Shown here piece by piece: positions 1-9,870 of a stretch of DNA of 64,000 nt. The stretch covers positions 372,001 through 436,000 of the forward strand of contig CAJZBQ010000021.1 in the NCBI GenBank assembly GCA_914767885.1, in the 5' to 3' direction. Every line of letters starts with the position of its first letter. The first letter of the stretch is position 1. Position numbers and translations under genes: made by a program. This DNA comes from Blepharisma stoltei (lineage: Eukaryota; Ciliophora; Heterotrichea; Heterotrichida; Blepharismidae). Below the pieces are notes generated by a model. The model was given only the letters and a program-made list of their open reading frames with translations. It was not told the DNA's origin and made no database searches.

Positions 1-362
1 TATGAGCCATTAAGAACCTCATAAAGAGCAATCAGCATTCAATACAAACTTTGGCTTTGATAGCCAAACTGATCATAATCAAATTTGCATTATTATTTAA
101 AAATCTATTTCTTGTTTGGATTAAATTGTATAGTAAAAAATTTATCAACGTCAGTCTTAAATTTAAAAATAATTTTAATAATAAAGCCATTTTAAAAATT
201 ATCACGTTTGCTTGCCAACTTTTTCACACTTTGCAATCATTTTTGACATTCCACCTTTTAACGCTTCCTGATATAGAGGTCCATCCCGTCCCTTTGAGAG
301 TCTGTCTTAGTCTTTCAACTATCTATTACATTTTGTTCGATAAAGAAGTCTATATAGGGGTA
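1..362. repeat. Right part of a foldback element, cut by the window edge
   Basis: This stretch is a diverged copy of the foldback element at 3431-5134. Positions 1-60 match about 4199-4260, and 170-360 match about 4950-5134, including the stretch of shared TTTTTCACACTTTGCAATCA. It ends in the same terminal arm, reading towards TCTATATA, just before the stop of the neighbouring gene. The left arm lies outside the window. The short open frame across it has no coding look and I treat it as noise. Confidence 0.7.
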
Positions 363-366
363 TGGG

Positions 367-1302
367 CTATATTAGTTCAAAAGCTTGGTTTATTTGGTTT
401 TCATTTTCATCAATAGTGAACCAATTTATACGCCTCTTCAGCTCTTTCGAAATTTCATCACGGTTCATTCCATAGTAAAAGGATTTAATTATTTCAGAAT
501 TTTCTTGTTCAAATTCGATTTTTCTAGCTGATTTGTTAGTTCTTGATAAAATATCTTTATTTTTCTTTATCGTATGGTTTCTCATAATGTCGGATAAATA
601 AGAAAGCATGATCTTTCGGTCTGATTGGCTCAGGTTTTCTGAAATGCAGCCCATTACTTCTTCTACAGATTTATTTAGGTCTTCTTGGGATATATCGTTG
701 ATCATTAATTATACTGATAAGAGAAGACCGCTGCAGATCACCGAAGGCCCTTATCCACTTTCATAAAGATCTCTCTGCTTACTCACCAATTATCGCACTC
801 TTTATACTGTGTCCTTCTCGACAAGAGCCTTCGCTCGCTCTATGGAAGATAGAAGGTTTTTTGTCACTATGCGCGCCAATAGGGTTCAATTCCATAGAAA
901 ATTCAAAGATCAAGTTTTATGGTCGATCATTAACGAAAATGGAAACTCAAAGCCCAGAACACAATGTCTAATCGCCCTAAGCAAGTAGCACTCATCAGCT
1001 GTCACTTCCATTCCAAGGTCTCTTGCCACCTAAGGCATTCGTCATATGGGCTAGAGGTCTGTCGATTCTAGCTGCCATTTTAATGTATATTCTTGGGTTT
1101 TGTCAAAAACCAAGTATTCCGAGAAACTTGTATGATCTGATCTCACAAAAGTTACCTTGATTTCTTCCCAAGAAGGGTTAGACGATTTAGATTTGGTGAT
1201 ATCAAAAATAAAACATTGGTCAATCTCAGTATCTTGAGATTCCAGCTTTGTAGATAGGGCTAGATTATCGTTCGGCTTGAGTTCTTTTGAAATTCTTAAC
1301 AT
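367..1302 (-). CDS. Truncated paralogue of the PH-like protein at 2009-3420, split by an insert
   Basis: Two pieces (1302 to about 1098, then 689 to 367) give about 175 residues when joined at the direct repeat TTCTTGGG. The result aligns with residues from about 150 on of the protein at 2009-3420. Shared blocks include the IFD...SWEEIKVTF / IFD...SWREIKATL region, EYLVFDKTQE / EYLIFDRSQE and the C-terminal SV-EV...IMRN helix. The first piece starts with MLRIS, so the N-terminal PH-like half of the paralogue is missing. No function is recognised. The gene points away from its paralogue, with MITE A between them. TA-to-TA removal would also keep the frame but would add four residues. Confidence 0.65.
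690..1089. mobile_element. 400-bp insert in a gene, flanked by an 8-bp direct repeat
   Basis: TTCTTGGG occurs at 682-689 and at 1090-1097. Dropping one copy with the insert joins the two coding pieces at exactly the point where the paralogue continues. The insert has higher GC than its surroundings and begins and ends in TATA. It resembles the retroposons elsewhere in the window but has a shorter duplication and no clear tandem tail. The TA-rich ends mean a TA-bounded excision is equally possible. Confidence 0.55.
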
Positions 1303-1362
1303 CTGATAGGGTGTTATTATTATATTATAAGATTGAAAGTCAAATTATGAAATTATTATTTA

Positions 1363-1680
1363 CTCCCCCCCTCCGTAAGTGAACAAAAACATTAGAAAAA
1401 TCGCTATTTTTTGCCCAAAAACCAACCCTCCGTGAGTGTGAGTGAACAAAAATTTTTTATGGAAAAAAATTTTATATATAAGTGATAATTAGTATAATGA
1501 AATCTAGAGCTAATTCTGTTTAATTTTAAACAAATTGCTTTTTAAAACATAGATTTTATAAATTAAATTAATATTTGCTTTCCAATTTTTGCGAATTAGG
1601 ATTTTTTTAAATTTCGAAAAAAAAATTAACCCCCTCCGTGAGTGAACAAAACTTTTTTGTTCACTCATGGAGGGGGGGAG
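1363..1680. mobile_element. MITE A (family 1), intergenic
   Basis: Starts CTCCCCCCCTCCGTAAGTG and ends GGAGGGGGGGAG, with inner copies of the GTGAGTGAACAAAA motif near each end. It is flanked by TTA on the left and CTA on the right. The AT-rich core shares long stretches with the copies at 13348, 14140, 29778, 43477, 52183 and 57041, for example GATAATTAGTATAATGAAAT. It lies between the two divergent paralogues. Confidence 0.85.
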
Positions 1681-2008
1681 CTAGAAGAAATTTGAGAATG
1701 GTATAAGAATAAGAGGATTTAAATAAGCATTATAAGAGAGGAATAAAATGAATTTTTAAATAATTGAATGTTATCCTTTTGCGTTTTAAATAAGCAGATT
1801 TTATGGAAATGTATACAAAAAGCTTCAGAAATCAAGCTGATTAATTATTGAAAATCTTTTATTAAATATTCTCATTGATAAAAATAATGATATGGCATTT
1901 AGAGTTAAAATACCAAATTATTGAAATATCATAAATATTTTTGTTAAAATTTTTCTACTTTATCATCTTCTATTTCATTTTTTAACTTTTAATAATTACC
2001 GTTTTTAA

Positions 2009-3420
2009 ATGAAAAGCTCTCTCTATCACGATTCCGATTCAGATTCTTCTATTACTCAGCAGCAAGAAGATTTAACCCAAGCCAATATATTATGACAATG
2101 GCTCTCCCCTCAACAAAAAAAATTCTTAACAAGCCAAAAAAGTGTCTCCCTCTACCACAGCAGATGACACAAAAAAGGTGGAATCCCTAGCTTATTTCCA
2201 GGAAAAATCTTAATACAGCCTGATAACCCAGAATTTATTCAATGGACATGGCCTCATGATTTGCATAAAAATTTGATTTCTATATATGATATAAAGCAGG
2301 CCAGTGGATTTTTGCAAGGAACTAAAGCATTAGATGTGTTATTATCTATAATGAGACCTAAGGACTCAATATCTCCCTCAACTATTATTGCAATTGCAGT
2401 AGATGGAAACGTGCTTATAGTTGTTTTTGATAATGAAGAAACATGTAAAAATTGAAAAGCTGGGCTATTGAAGATGCTGAATAGTTTAAATATCCTGGAG
2501 TCTGATGGAGAAGAAGACGCTAGGTTTTTAACAGTAAAAGGGTCTGGAGTTTGGACTAGACAAACATCTGTTGATGCTTTAGATTCGCGAGCTTATATTT
2601 TTGATTTATCTGAACCAAATATTCCAAATAGCTCTTGGAGAGAAATCAAAGCGACACTTGTATATGAAGATGACTCTTCACATAGCGAATATTTAATTTT
2701 TGATAGGTCGCAAGAGAATTTAAATAATTCTGTTAATGAAGTTTTACGGTCTATTGAAACGCACTTACTCCCCCCCCATCCTTGATCGAACGACTCACTA
2801 TCGTTCGATCAAGGATGGAGGTTAAAAAAAAAAAATTTTTTGGGAAAAAATTTATATATTAAAATAAAAAATATATATATATGTTTTTTATTTACTTTTA
2901 AATAAGATAGTTAAGAGTATTTAATAATTATTTTTTTACAGCAAAAAATTGAATTAATTTCATAAAAATACCAATTTTAATATTTTGATTTATTAGTTAC
3001 CCCTTTAAACTGTATAAATTTTAATTTGTTCCTTATTAAATTAAATTTGTTTTTTTTTAAAATTTAAAAAATCCCTATTTTATTAGATTATTAAGTTTTT
3101 AAGCCTAGGTTGATGACTAAATCACTTTTAATGGTTGATTTCGAAGCTTTCTGTCGTCTTAAGGTCTCTGAAAACAACTTAATTATGTACATCTTCCCAA
3201 GCTTTTGATAACTAATATATTTTTATATATATAAAAATTGTCATGATATGAAAATCGTTCGATCAAGGATGGGAGTTAATTTCCAAAATTTTTAGGAATT
3301 TTTTACAGTCAATCGTTCGATCAAGGATGGGGGGAGCTAGACTTTTCAAATAGAGAACTTTTAAAAGAATATTTAGAAGATATTATGAGAAATGAATTAA
3401 AACTCAGAAATGATATATAA
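2009..3420 (+). CDS. PH-like domain protein, split by MITE B
   Basis: Reads from MKSSLYHDSDSDSS through several TGA(Trp) codons to CAC TTA at 2767. It resumes at 3340 with GAC TTT TCA after removal of MITE B and ends at TAA 3418-3420, giving 279 residues. Residues of about 85-150 (ISIYDIKQASGF to VVFDNEETCKNW) have the strand pattern and final acidic/Trp helix of a PH-like fold; this is an inference. The C-terminus is helical and charged. The paralogue at 367-1302 matches the second half. The left arm of the foldback element begins about 10 bp after the stop. Confidence 0.75.
2768..3336. mobile_element. MITE B (family 3), inside a gene
   Basis: 569 bp with ends CTCCCCCCCCATCCTTGATC and the inverted GATCAAGGATGGGGGGAG, plus inner copies of TCGTTCGATCAAGGATGG near each end. 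TTA (2765-2767) precedes it and CTA (3337-3339) follows. Removal restores a continuous frame in the host gene. The terminal CTCC...GGAG is shared with families 1 and 2, but the TIR motif TCGATCAAGG is different. Confidence 0.85.
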
Positions 3421-3531
3421 CTCATGCAACTATATAGATTTCTTTATCGAAAAAAATGTAATGGAGGTTGAACAACTAAGATAGACTCTCTTGAAGGGAC
3501 GAGATAAAAATTACATGTCAAAAAGTTTGAC

Positions 3532-4078
3532 TTACTTACTTACTTACTTAATTATTAACTGTGTTTAGCGCCATTTACGGGGTTGCCCCGACCCAGAGCT
3601 TCCCGCTGCTTCTTCGCCGCACAGGGCCCGCCGACCGTCTGGGGCCAGTCAGCCTCGATCACCAATATGCGTCTCCGAGCAGTGTTGCCGACTAAGGCGG
3701 CTCATGCCTGAGGTACTTGGCTTGTGGACACGGGTTGCCATTCCGAAAACCCAAAAAATGGATTTTCTGGTAGGCTCTCGGCAAAAAGGAAAAACACGAA
3801 GCCTGGGACGTAACGCCCAGTTTCACGCTAGGGAGTTGCCCGATTGGTCCTAACGGACTTGGCTGAGCTTCCCCCTTTCCAACTTGCGTGCCTCCTTCCC
3901 CATGAGGAAAAAACATTCCCGAAAGTAGACTTGGGCTAAGCTCTGAGCACAACCAGAATTGCTTACCTAGCATTGCTGTCCGTCTCTGAAATGCAAAACC
4001 TTGCCGGATATAATTAAAATATGAGTCGAGTATTCATGGCCGAAGGTCATGCCCAGACGAAGACGCCATATTTTAAGT
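3532..4078 (-). mobile_element. GC-rich retroposon 1 with 17-bp target duplication
   Basis: ATGTCAAAAAGTTTGAC occurs intact at 3515-3531 and 4079-4095, directly flanking 547 bp of GC-rich sequence in an AT-rich host. The insert begins with repeated TTAC (3532-3549), which is the tail of an element lying on the minus strand. I see no convincing protein in it; the 93-residue open frame inside is low-complexity Gly/Pro/Ser. It is a SINE or a 5'-truncated LINE. Confidence 0.85.
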
Positions 4079-4317
4079 ATGTCAAAAAGTTTGACAAGCG
4101 TGAAAAAGATGACAGGCAAACGCGCCAAATTTTTAAAATGGCTTTATTATTAAATTTAAGATACCCTTATAGACTGGAGTGATAAGTAATAAATAGTATT
4201 ATAAGCCATTGAGAATTTTATAAAGAACAACCAGCGCTCAATACAAACTTTGACTTTTAAGAGCATTTGATCATAAACAAATTGGTATTGCTTATTTAAA
4301 AATCTTCTTAATTTAAC

Positions 4318-4838
4318 AGAATTAATGCCATCATGGCATGCCTAGTAGCGACAGATGAACTCAGAATTTTTGCCAGAAAATAAAAAAGCTGGCGGAAAGG
4401 CTACGAGGTCGCAGGTGGCTTAATTTCGGGGTGGGTGCGGTCTGGGCTAACTGGGCCTCCCCTTGACCCACAGACGAAAAGACTGACGGCGCAATACCAA
4501 TCGAGGACTTCTGGAGGAGCATTATGTTGCTTGCAAATGGCAGAGGTAGTTCCAGAAGGAGGCATCGGACGGTCCCCTCATACCCTGAGCACTACCAGGG
4601 GTTAAGAGAGTTTTTTTGCTGAAGCATTTTGGCCCAAGCAGGTTCGGGTGAGTCTCCCCGAAAGATGCTGACGTCAACATTTTTGATGACGCCATCAGAA
4701 AAGGGCGGCAGGTGGCTTTAGTGACTAGCGCCACACGAGCGTGAAGCTGAAGCTCAATTGTATCAGGGGCTGAAATAATCCCCGCTTTAACCCTCTCTAA
4801 TCTAAAAATCTCAATCTCAATCTCAATCTCAATCTCAA
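4318..4838 (+). mobile_element. GC-rich retroposon 2 with 12-bp target duplication
   Basis: TCTTAATTTAAC flanks it at 4306-4317 and 4839-4850. The 3' end is a run of CTCAAT units (about 4809-4838), so the element lies on the plus strand. About 521 bp, GC-rich and non-coding. It is inserted in the foldback element, close to retroposon 1 but with a different sequence and tail. Confidence 0.85.
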
Positions 4839-5137
4839 TCTTAATTTAACCTAATTTACTTTTTAAGTTAAACTCTCAAGAAAAGGGGAAAAAGCAAATA
4901 AGGCATCCATCAATCTCATTCTAAAAGATATCTTAAATATAAATTTATTCAATAATAAAGCCATTTTAAAAATTGGCAAGCTTGCTTTTTAACTTTTTTC
5001 ACACTTTGCAATCATTTTTTGACATGACACTTTTTACACTTTTAAAATAGAAATCCAGCCTGTCCCTTTGAGAGAGTCTGCCTTGGTCGTTTCAACCGTC
5101 CATTACTTTATGTTCTGTAAAGAAATCTATATATGGC

Positions 5138-5617
5138 ATGAGATATAAAAAGGAAAGTTTTAAAATGATTAAAAATAAAGTTGTACCATATACATCATAT
5201 AAAAAAAGAAGTGTTAAAAGATTTAAAAGGGAATATTCAGGCATAAATGGTGGAGATATTTCAAAAGAAATTATCAATCAGTTAAATGGCAGTGAAAAAC
5301 TATATTTTGGAAACAAAGTTACAAATGCTTTTCAAATGCTTTTTCTACAAAGGCTATCATTAAGTCTAGAAACCCATTTTTTAGCCAAGGAGTCAAAGAG
5401 AAGAAAAATAAATGAAGAAGCTTTGCTACTTAATACAGAAAAAAATAACATTGAAGTCGATGTAAAGATGAATCAAAAAGAAATTGAACGAAAAATTGAT
5501 GAAATTATGCAGAAAAGGGTGCAAAATAATCAAAATAGCAATAACGATGACAAGGATAAATCATATGGGTGTAGGCCATTTGCACTAAAAGATGCATGCA
5601 GCTGTTTATTGATGTAG
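5138..5617 (+). CDS. Basic hypothetical protein ending in a cysteine motif
   Basis: 159 residues starting MRYKKES and ending CSCLLM before TAG. The middle is helical and rich in Lys, Glu and Asn (coiled-coil like, residues 85-130). The C-terminal ACSCLLM could be lipid-modified, as in CAAX-type or palmitoylated tails; this is inference. The start codon lies four bases after the right end of the foldback element, so in the somatic genome its upstream region would be whatever precedes 3431. No family is recognised. Confidence 0.5.
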   Translation: MRYKKESFKMIKNKVVPYTSYKKRSVKRFKREYSGINGGDISKEIINQLNGSEKLYFGNKVTNAFQMLFLQRLSLSLETHFLAKESKRRKINEEALLLNTEKNNIEVDVKMNQKEIERKIDEIMQKRVQNNQNSNNDDKDKSYGCRPFALKDACSCLLM

Positions 5618-5751
5618 CCAAAGAAAGCTATTAATATAAGTAATTTATAAATTTTTATTTTAACTTCATATAAATTTAAATGATAGCAAGTTATTTGAAT
5701 TTTGTCAAAATCACTGCGAAATGCAAAATGGATTAATTAATTATATAATAT

Positions 5752-8009
5752 ATGGAAAATACAGCCTACCCAGTCAAATTTTTGGTTTTAATAGTTATTT
5801 TAGGTACAATTGTGCAAACACAACAATATCGTAAATTTTATTAAGTTTTCGGCTATATTGCCGCTGGAAGTTCGATGCTAGATGACACGGATACCTCGCT
5901 ATATGAATACGGATTTTTGAGTGGCCCAACAATTTTATTGGTTAATGCGTTGCTTGTGTTGCCGATTGGACGGCTTGTTGATTACATAAAGCGGCCGAAG
6001 TGGTTTGTTTTGTCCTGTTCCATATCAATTTGCCTTATAACACTACTAAACAGCATATGTGAAAATTTTTACGAGCTACTATCAGTCCGTCTGATGTTTG
6101 GAATTTTCGCTTGCGGAATTTCTCCAACTTATATGAGACTGCTAGCCTTGTATTTTCCATCAAAAAAACGCGGTTTTGCTTCAGGATTTTTATTTTTGAC
6201 GATTTATTTTGGAATTTCTCTTGCTTCATTATCATTAATATTAGCAGAGTCTGTAGGGTAATTTCTAGAAAGGTGGCGTTGATCCTATGTTCTTATCGGC
6301 TCAATAAGCTTGGTTTTGACTATAATTTTTGGTCTATTTCTCAGAGACATAAAAAATAATGCCAAACTCAGCAGATTCACAAATGAGCAAATTCTTAAAA
6401 GTGACATTTTATCACTATTCAAAAATAAAACCCTGATTTTTACTATTCTTGCATTATTCTTTCAATATATTTCAGGATTCGCGAGATCGTTTTATGAAGC
6501 AATTTACTTTGCAGAAAAATTTTCAGATAATGTGGATGTGTATGCGGTTTTAAATGCGATAGGAATACTGATTTCTCCGATAGCTCCTATTTTATTAGGA
6601 AAATACTCACCCCTCCTTTAAATTGGAAACAAAAAATTGATAAAATTTTCATTTTTTGAGTGCTTTAACCCGCCATTAAATTGTAATAAAATTTGTTTTT
6701 CAACAGGAGAATGTTATTAATGAAAATATTAATTTTTATAAAATGAGTTTTGACCTTATTTAATAGATAAAATGCAAATAAATGTTTATTTAAACTTTTC
6801 TAAAATGAATCAATTCATTTTTTATATAATTCTTCATAAAAATAAATTAAATGCAAACTATTGTGCTCAATTTATATTTTTTAAAAATTAAGTTTTTAAA
6901 AACAAAGTAACCTCTCTGAAATTGGAGCAGGATTTTTTTATTCCAGTTTTAAAAAGGGGGGAGTTAGACAGTAAACAAGACTCAGACCCAAAATGGCAAC
7001 CTTTAATTATTGCAATCACAAGGTTTATGTATATTCCTTTGCTATTTCCAGAAATAAAATGGTGGCGTTGACCTTAGCAGGAATCTGAGACACCTCCTGA
7101 TGAAGCGATGGACCAGGCGATAGCGGCGAAAGTAAGCTCTTCGTAAGTTAAGAAGACCATCTCAATGGGAGCTTGCCGAAGCGGATTTTTTTTCTCCCCA
7201 GAAAATTTTCCTGTCCCTACCAGATGGGCTAACAGTTTTGTCAACCCACATCTATCCTTCTCATTATAATCCCTTGCATAAATTTTATTTTGCTTATTTA
7301 TGGTAAATTAATTTTAAAATCTCAAAAACAAATTAACTTACCATATACTCAGTTTTTATATATAATGACATGTCAAAATTTTTTTGACATTTTAAAATCA
7401 ATTTACCATAAATAAGCAAAATAAAATATTACCAATACATTATATTAGTATCGGAGCACCTTACAGATAGTGGCTATGTGTGATTGAGGTCAGAAACCCA
7501 TAAGGGCGACTTTTTGGACTCAATATGGGTGACGGCTAGTGATTTATCTGCTTATGGCCACATAAACGTTTAATTTATTTATTTTTTTACTGTTTCCAAT
7601 GTATCTTTCCTCAAATTTTGCAATCGCAATGCTTTCGATGATGCTAATAAGTACAATTGGGGAAACTTATATAAGTGTGTCTTATGCAATTTTAATAAAT
7701 GTCGCAAATCCTAATGTCTGGGCGTTCCAAACTGCGTGAATGATTTGTGTGACTACTATAGCAGGGACTATATCTACAGTGATAATAGGGTTTTATTATA
7801 CATCTTTAGAAGCCTTAAAAGTATCTTTATTGATTGCAACTGTCTTTGGAAGTGCAATGGCAGCTATCATGTTTTTGGTTGTTGCTAAATTTTACCCTGA
7901 GGACTTAAAAAAGCAAAAAGAGTGTCGAAAAGAAATAGATGAAGAATTGGTCAACCAAAGTGAAATAGCTGAAGAATTGATTAATCAAAATGAAAGTTCA
8001 ATAGGATAA
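5752..8009 (+). CDS. Spinster-like major facilitator transporter
   Basis: Starts ATG 5752 and reads MENTAYPVKF, then a 15-nt intron (5831-5845), then FGYIAAGSSML. Many hydrophobic helices follow, including LLVNALLVLPIGRLVD with the MFS G-R-x-x-D loop, FGIFACGISPTYMRL and YFPSKKRGFASG. A second 15-nt intron (6258-6272) restores GWRWSYVLIGSI, typical of Spinster/MFS helix 6. The C-terminal half is broken by MITE C (6606-6963) and a retroposon (7051-7585). After these it reads FPMYLSSNFAIAML to a hydrophilic tail ending SSIG and TAA. Joining across MITE C by its flanking TA leaves the frame one base out and gives TAG, so the exact joint there is uncertain. Likely substrate: a lipid or sphingolipid-type solute, by family. 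Confidence 0.85.
6606..6963. mobile_element. MITE C (family 2), inside the transporter gene
   Basis: Ends CTCACCCCTCCTTTAAATTGG and the inverted AAAAAGGGGGGAG, with inner ATTGGAGCAGG. This is the TTTAAATTGG family also found at 16289 and 32758. Left flank ATA, right flank TTA. Excision through the flanking TA would need one base more to keep the transporter frame. The product GGAAAAT-TAGAC would do so. Confidence 0.75.
7051..7585 (+). mobile_element. Retroposon in a transporter exon, with a nested palindrome
   Basis: The 13-bp sequence TTTGCTATTTCCA (7038-7050) recurs with two mismatches as TTTACTGTTTCCA (7586-7598), and removing one copy joins the frame as LLFPMYLSS. The outer parts are GC-rich. 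The end is T-rich (TTTAATTTATTTATTTTTTTAC). Inside, about 7277-7425 is an AT-rich inverted repeat (TTTTGCTTATTTATGGTAAA and its complement) that looks like a separate later insertion. Confidence 0.75.
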
Positions 8010-8021
8010 TGCTTTATTATA

Positions 8022-8178
8022 GGGAATTCCTATAATTGTCTTGTAAAAGCAGGCAATTGGATAGGGAAACTCTTCAGTTGGTTGAACCAACTCAGATTGG
8101 TCAAAACAACTGGAGAAGCTCATTTGCCAACTCTCCAATACCTGACCTTATAGAGCAATTTATAGGAATTCTCTATAA
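8022..8178. repeat. Palindromic element after the transporter gene
   Basis: The ends TATAGGGAATTCCTATAATTG and CAATTTATAGGAATTCTCTATA are inverted copies. The centre holds a second inverted pair around AGTTGGTTGAACCAACT. The same GTTGG...CCAAC motif recurs in the palindromes at 51327-51560 and about 59510-59580. It is TA-bounded, so a likely IES, but it lies outside coding sequence. Confidence 0.7.
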
Positions 8179-8212
8179 AAATATTGTTGATTAAGCAAGT
8201 TTCTAATACTAT

Positions 8213-9471
8213 TTAAAAAGTAAATTTATGAACTAAGGATTGCCTTATTGTGCCTTCTGCTTCCCATTCTGCTTTGCTCATCACCATAAACTGTCCAAAC
8301 GTAGACAAACTAGCCAGCATAGATCCTCCAATCCAAGCTGCATGCTGTCTAAAAGAGTCTGAGACTACTTTTATTTCATTGCCCATAACAGTGCCACTCA
8401 TAATCGTTCTGATTTCTTTTTCCATTCTTTCATGGAATCCTCTCATCATAGAAGTCCCTCCACTTAAAGAAATGTTGCTATACATGTCAGCTCTCAAGTC
8501 AATGTCGCATTTGAAGATAGATTCAGCCGTTATCTCAGGAATTCCTCCGATTTCTTTATTTATAATGCTTGGCCTAAATAAAATTTCTGCTGCATTTACT
8601 CTTGTTTGTTTATTAATTTTAATAAACCATATTTTAATGAATAGCTCATCAGTGAGATTTTGCTGCTGAATAATTTTTATTATTATTAAAATTAATTGTC
8701 TATATCTATCTAATCATACTTTAAGAGCATAATTTCTCCGCTTGGCAACTCATAGCAGCTTTCTTCATCAGTAATCAAGTCTTTCCCATTCATAGTTTTT
8801 TCATAATCCTGTGGTACCACTAACATTTCTTCTTTAATTCCTCTTGCAACTGTAAATTGTTCAGGCTTCAAATGCATTGACAAATTCTGTAACAAGTAAT
8901 TAGTAATATCAATCCCTGACAGTGGAATCCTTTTCGTTGCATGTGGTAATGCAAAGCCTTCAAAAATAGGGACGATACTTGTAGAGCCATCTCCAATGTC
9001 AACCACAATCCCACGGGTTTTTCCTGTAGAAAATAGAGACAGAACAGGCGATGACATAATCCCAAGAGAGCTGACACCGATTGACTCAAAAAAGATTTGG
9101 GAAATCCTCTGTTTGTTTTCACGGGAATTTAGGACTGGGTCAGTTATGAGAACATTTATAGTGCTTGGATCTAATTGCAGTTGGTCTTTTATAAGATGCT
9201 CCCAGATATCACGCATATTTTCCCAGTCTTGATCTGTGTCTTTTATGATGCTGCGCTCAATTGGAAAATAGAGCGCACAATGAGGGTCTTTGAGGTCAAT
9301 TTCATTGCCAAATTTTGTGATTGCGGGTCGTCCTGGCTCTGTTGGGTCGTATTTGCCAAGAACTGAAGGGATGACTACTTTTGGAGAGTCTTCACCTGAA
9401 AAACCTGCTTTGATGAACCCAGAGCCGTTATCAATAACAACAAATTCTTTAGTATCAAGCTCAGCTTCCAT
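8213..9471 (-). CDS. Actin-like protein
   Basis: The N-terminal piece (9471-8710) shows the actin phosphate-1 loop VIDNGSGFIKAGFSGED, PSVLG, a DW.N...W.H segment, the phosphate-2 loop VVDIGDGSTSIVPIFEG and LPSGEI. The C-terminal piece (to 8213) has NAAEILFRP, LRADMYSNISLSGGTSMMRGF, QHAAWIGGSMLASLSTFGQF and ends HKFTF, so fold and nucleotide sites are complete. Between about 8725 and 8590 the frame is interrupted by TAG/TAA-rich sequence of about 100-150 bp. The actin alignment (GQVITIGNERF versus GEIMLL...KQTRVNAAE) suggests an IES there, but I could not fix its ends. The divergent sequence (PGRPAI instead of PRHQGV) suggests an Arp or divergent actin rather than conventional actin. Confidence 0.85.
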
Positions 9472-9496
9472 TATAAAATATTTAATTTCAAATTAA

Positions 9497-9870
9497 AGAG
9501 ATTTGACTTTTCATCGATAGCAAGCTGCTGCTTTTATAAATATCAACGTGATTGAATTTGATCAATAAATATAGAGTCTTTCCTTAATAGAGATTAAGTA
9601 TGCTTTTGATAATAAAACATACACGGTTAAGACATACACTATATAGGTAAAGATAAAAATAGCTCGTATTGATTTGACATTAAATTTTTTTAATATATAT
9701 TCTAAAACAAAATATTTTTAAAAATCGAACAAAATTAGAGGCTGAAGATTTATAAAGGCTTTTTTAAAAACTTGGATATCTATGATAAATAATATTTTGC
9801 TAGTTTTCCATAAGAATCCATATTTTCTTTGATTTTTTAGAATCTGATAGCATCTGTATATAACTATTTA
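9497..9870. other. AT-rich intergenic region
   Basis: Divergent promoter space between the actin-like gene (minus) and the TRANK1-like gene (plus). I see no RNA gene, insert or repeat in it. Confidence 0.5.

Larger units (their letters stand above)
3431..5134. mobile_element. Foldback element with long imperfect inverted arms
   Basis: The left arm (about 3433-3515) and right arm (about 5045-5133) are inverted copies. Both carry TATAGATTTCTTTA, a block reading TGAAGGGACG / TGAGAGGGACAGG in equivalent positions, and further inwards TGTCAAAAAGTTTGAC-like sequence. A second inverted pair joins about 4096-4170 to about 4945-5010 (TAATAAAGCCATTTTAAAA). Both ends sit on TATA. Two GC-rich retroposons are inserted inside it (3532-4078 and 4318-4838). 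A related copy occupies 1-362. Confidence 0.75.

Noticed and set aside
51-416. 121-residue open frame on the plus strand
   Set aside because: It lies in a foldback repeat that recurs at 4199-5134 without the frame being kept, and its composition is simple Phe/Leu/Ile from AT-rich DNA.
3692-3973. 93-residue minus-strand open frame in GC-rich DNA
   Set aside because: It is inside a retroposon bounded by a 17-bp duplication, has no domain, and no reverse-transcriptase or nuclease motif is present.
8213-9471. Conventional actin
   Set aside because: Key loops fit the actin fold, but the sequence departs from conventional actin at many usually fixed positions, so I call it actin-like only.
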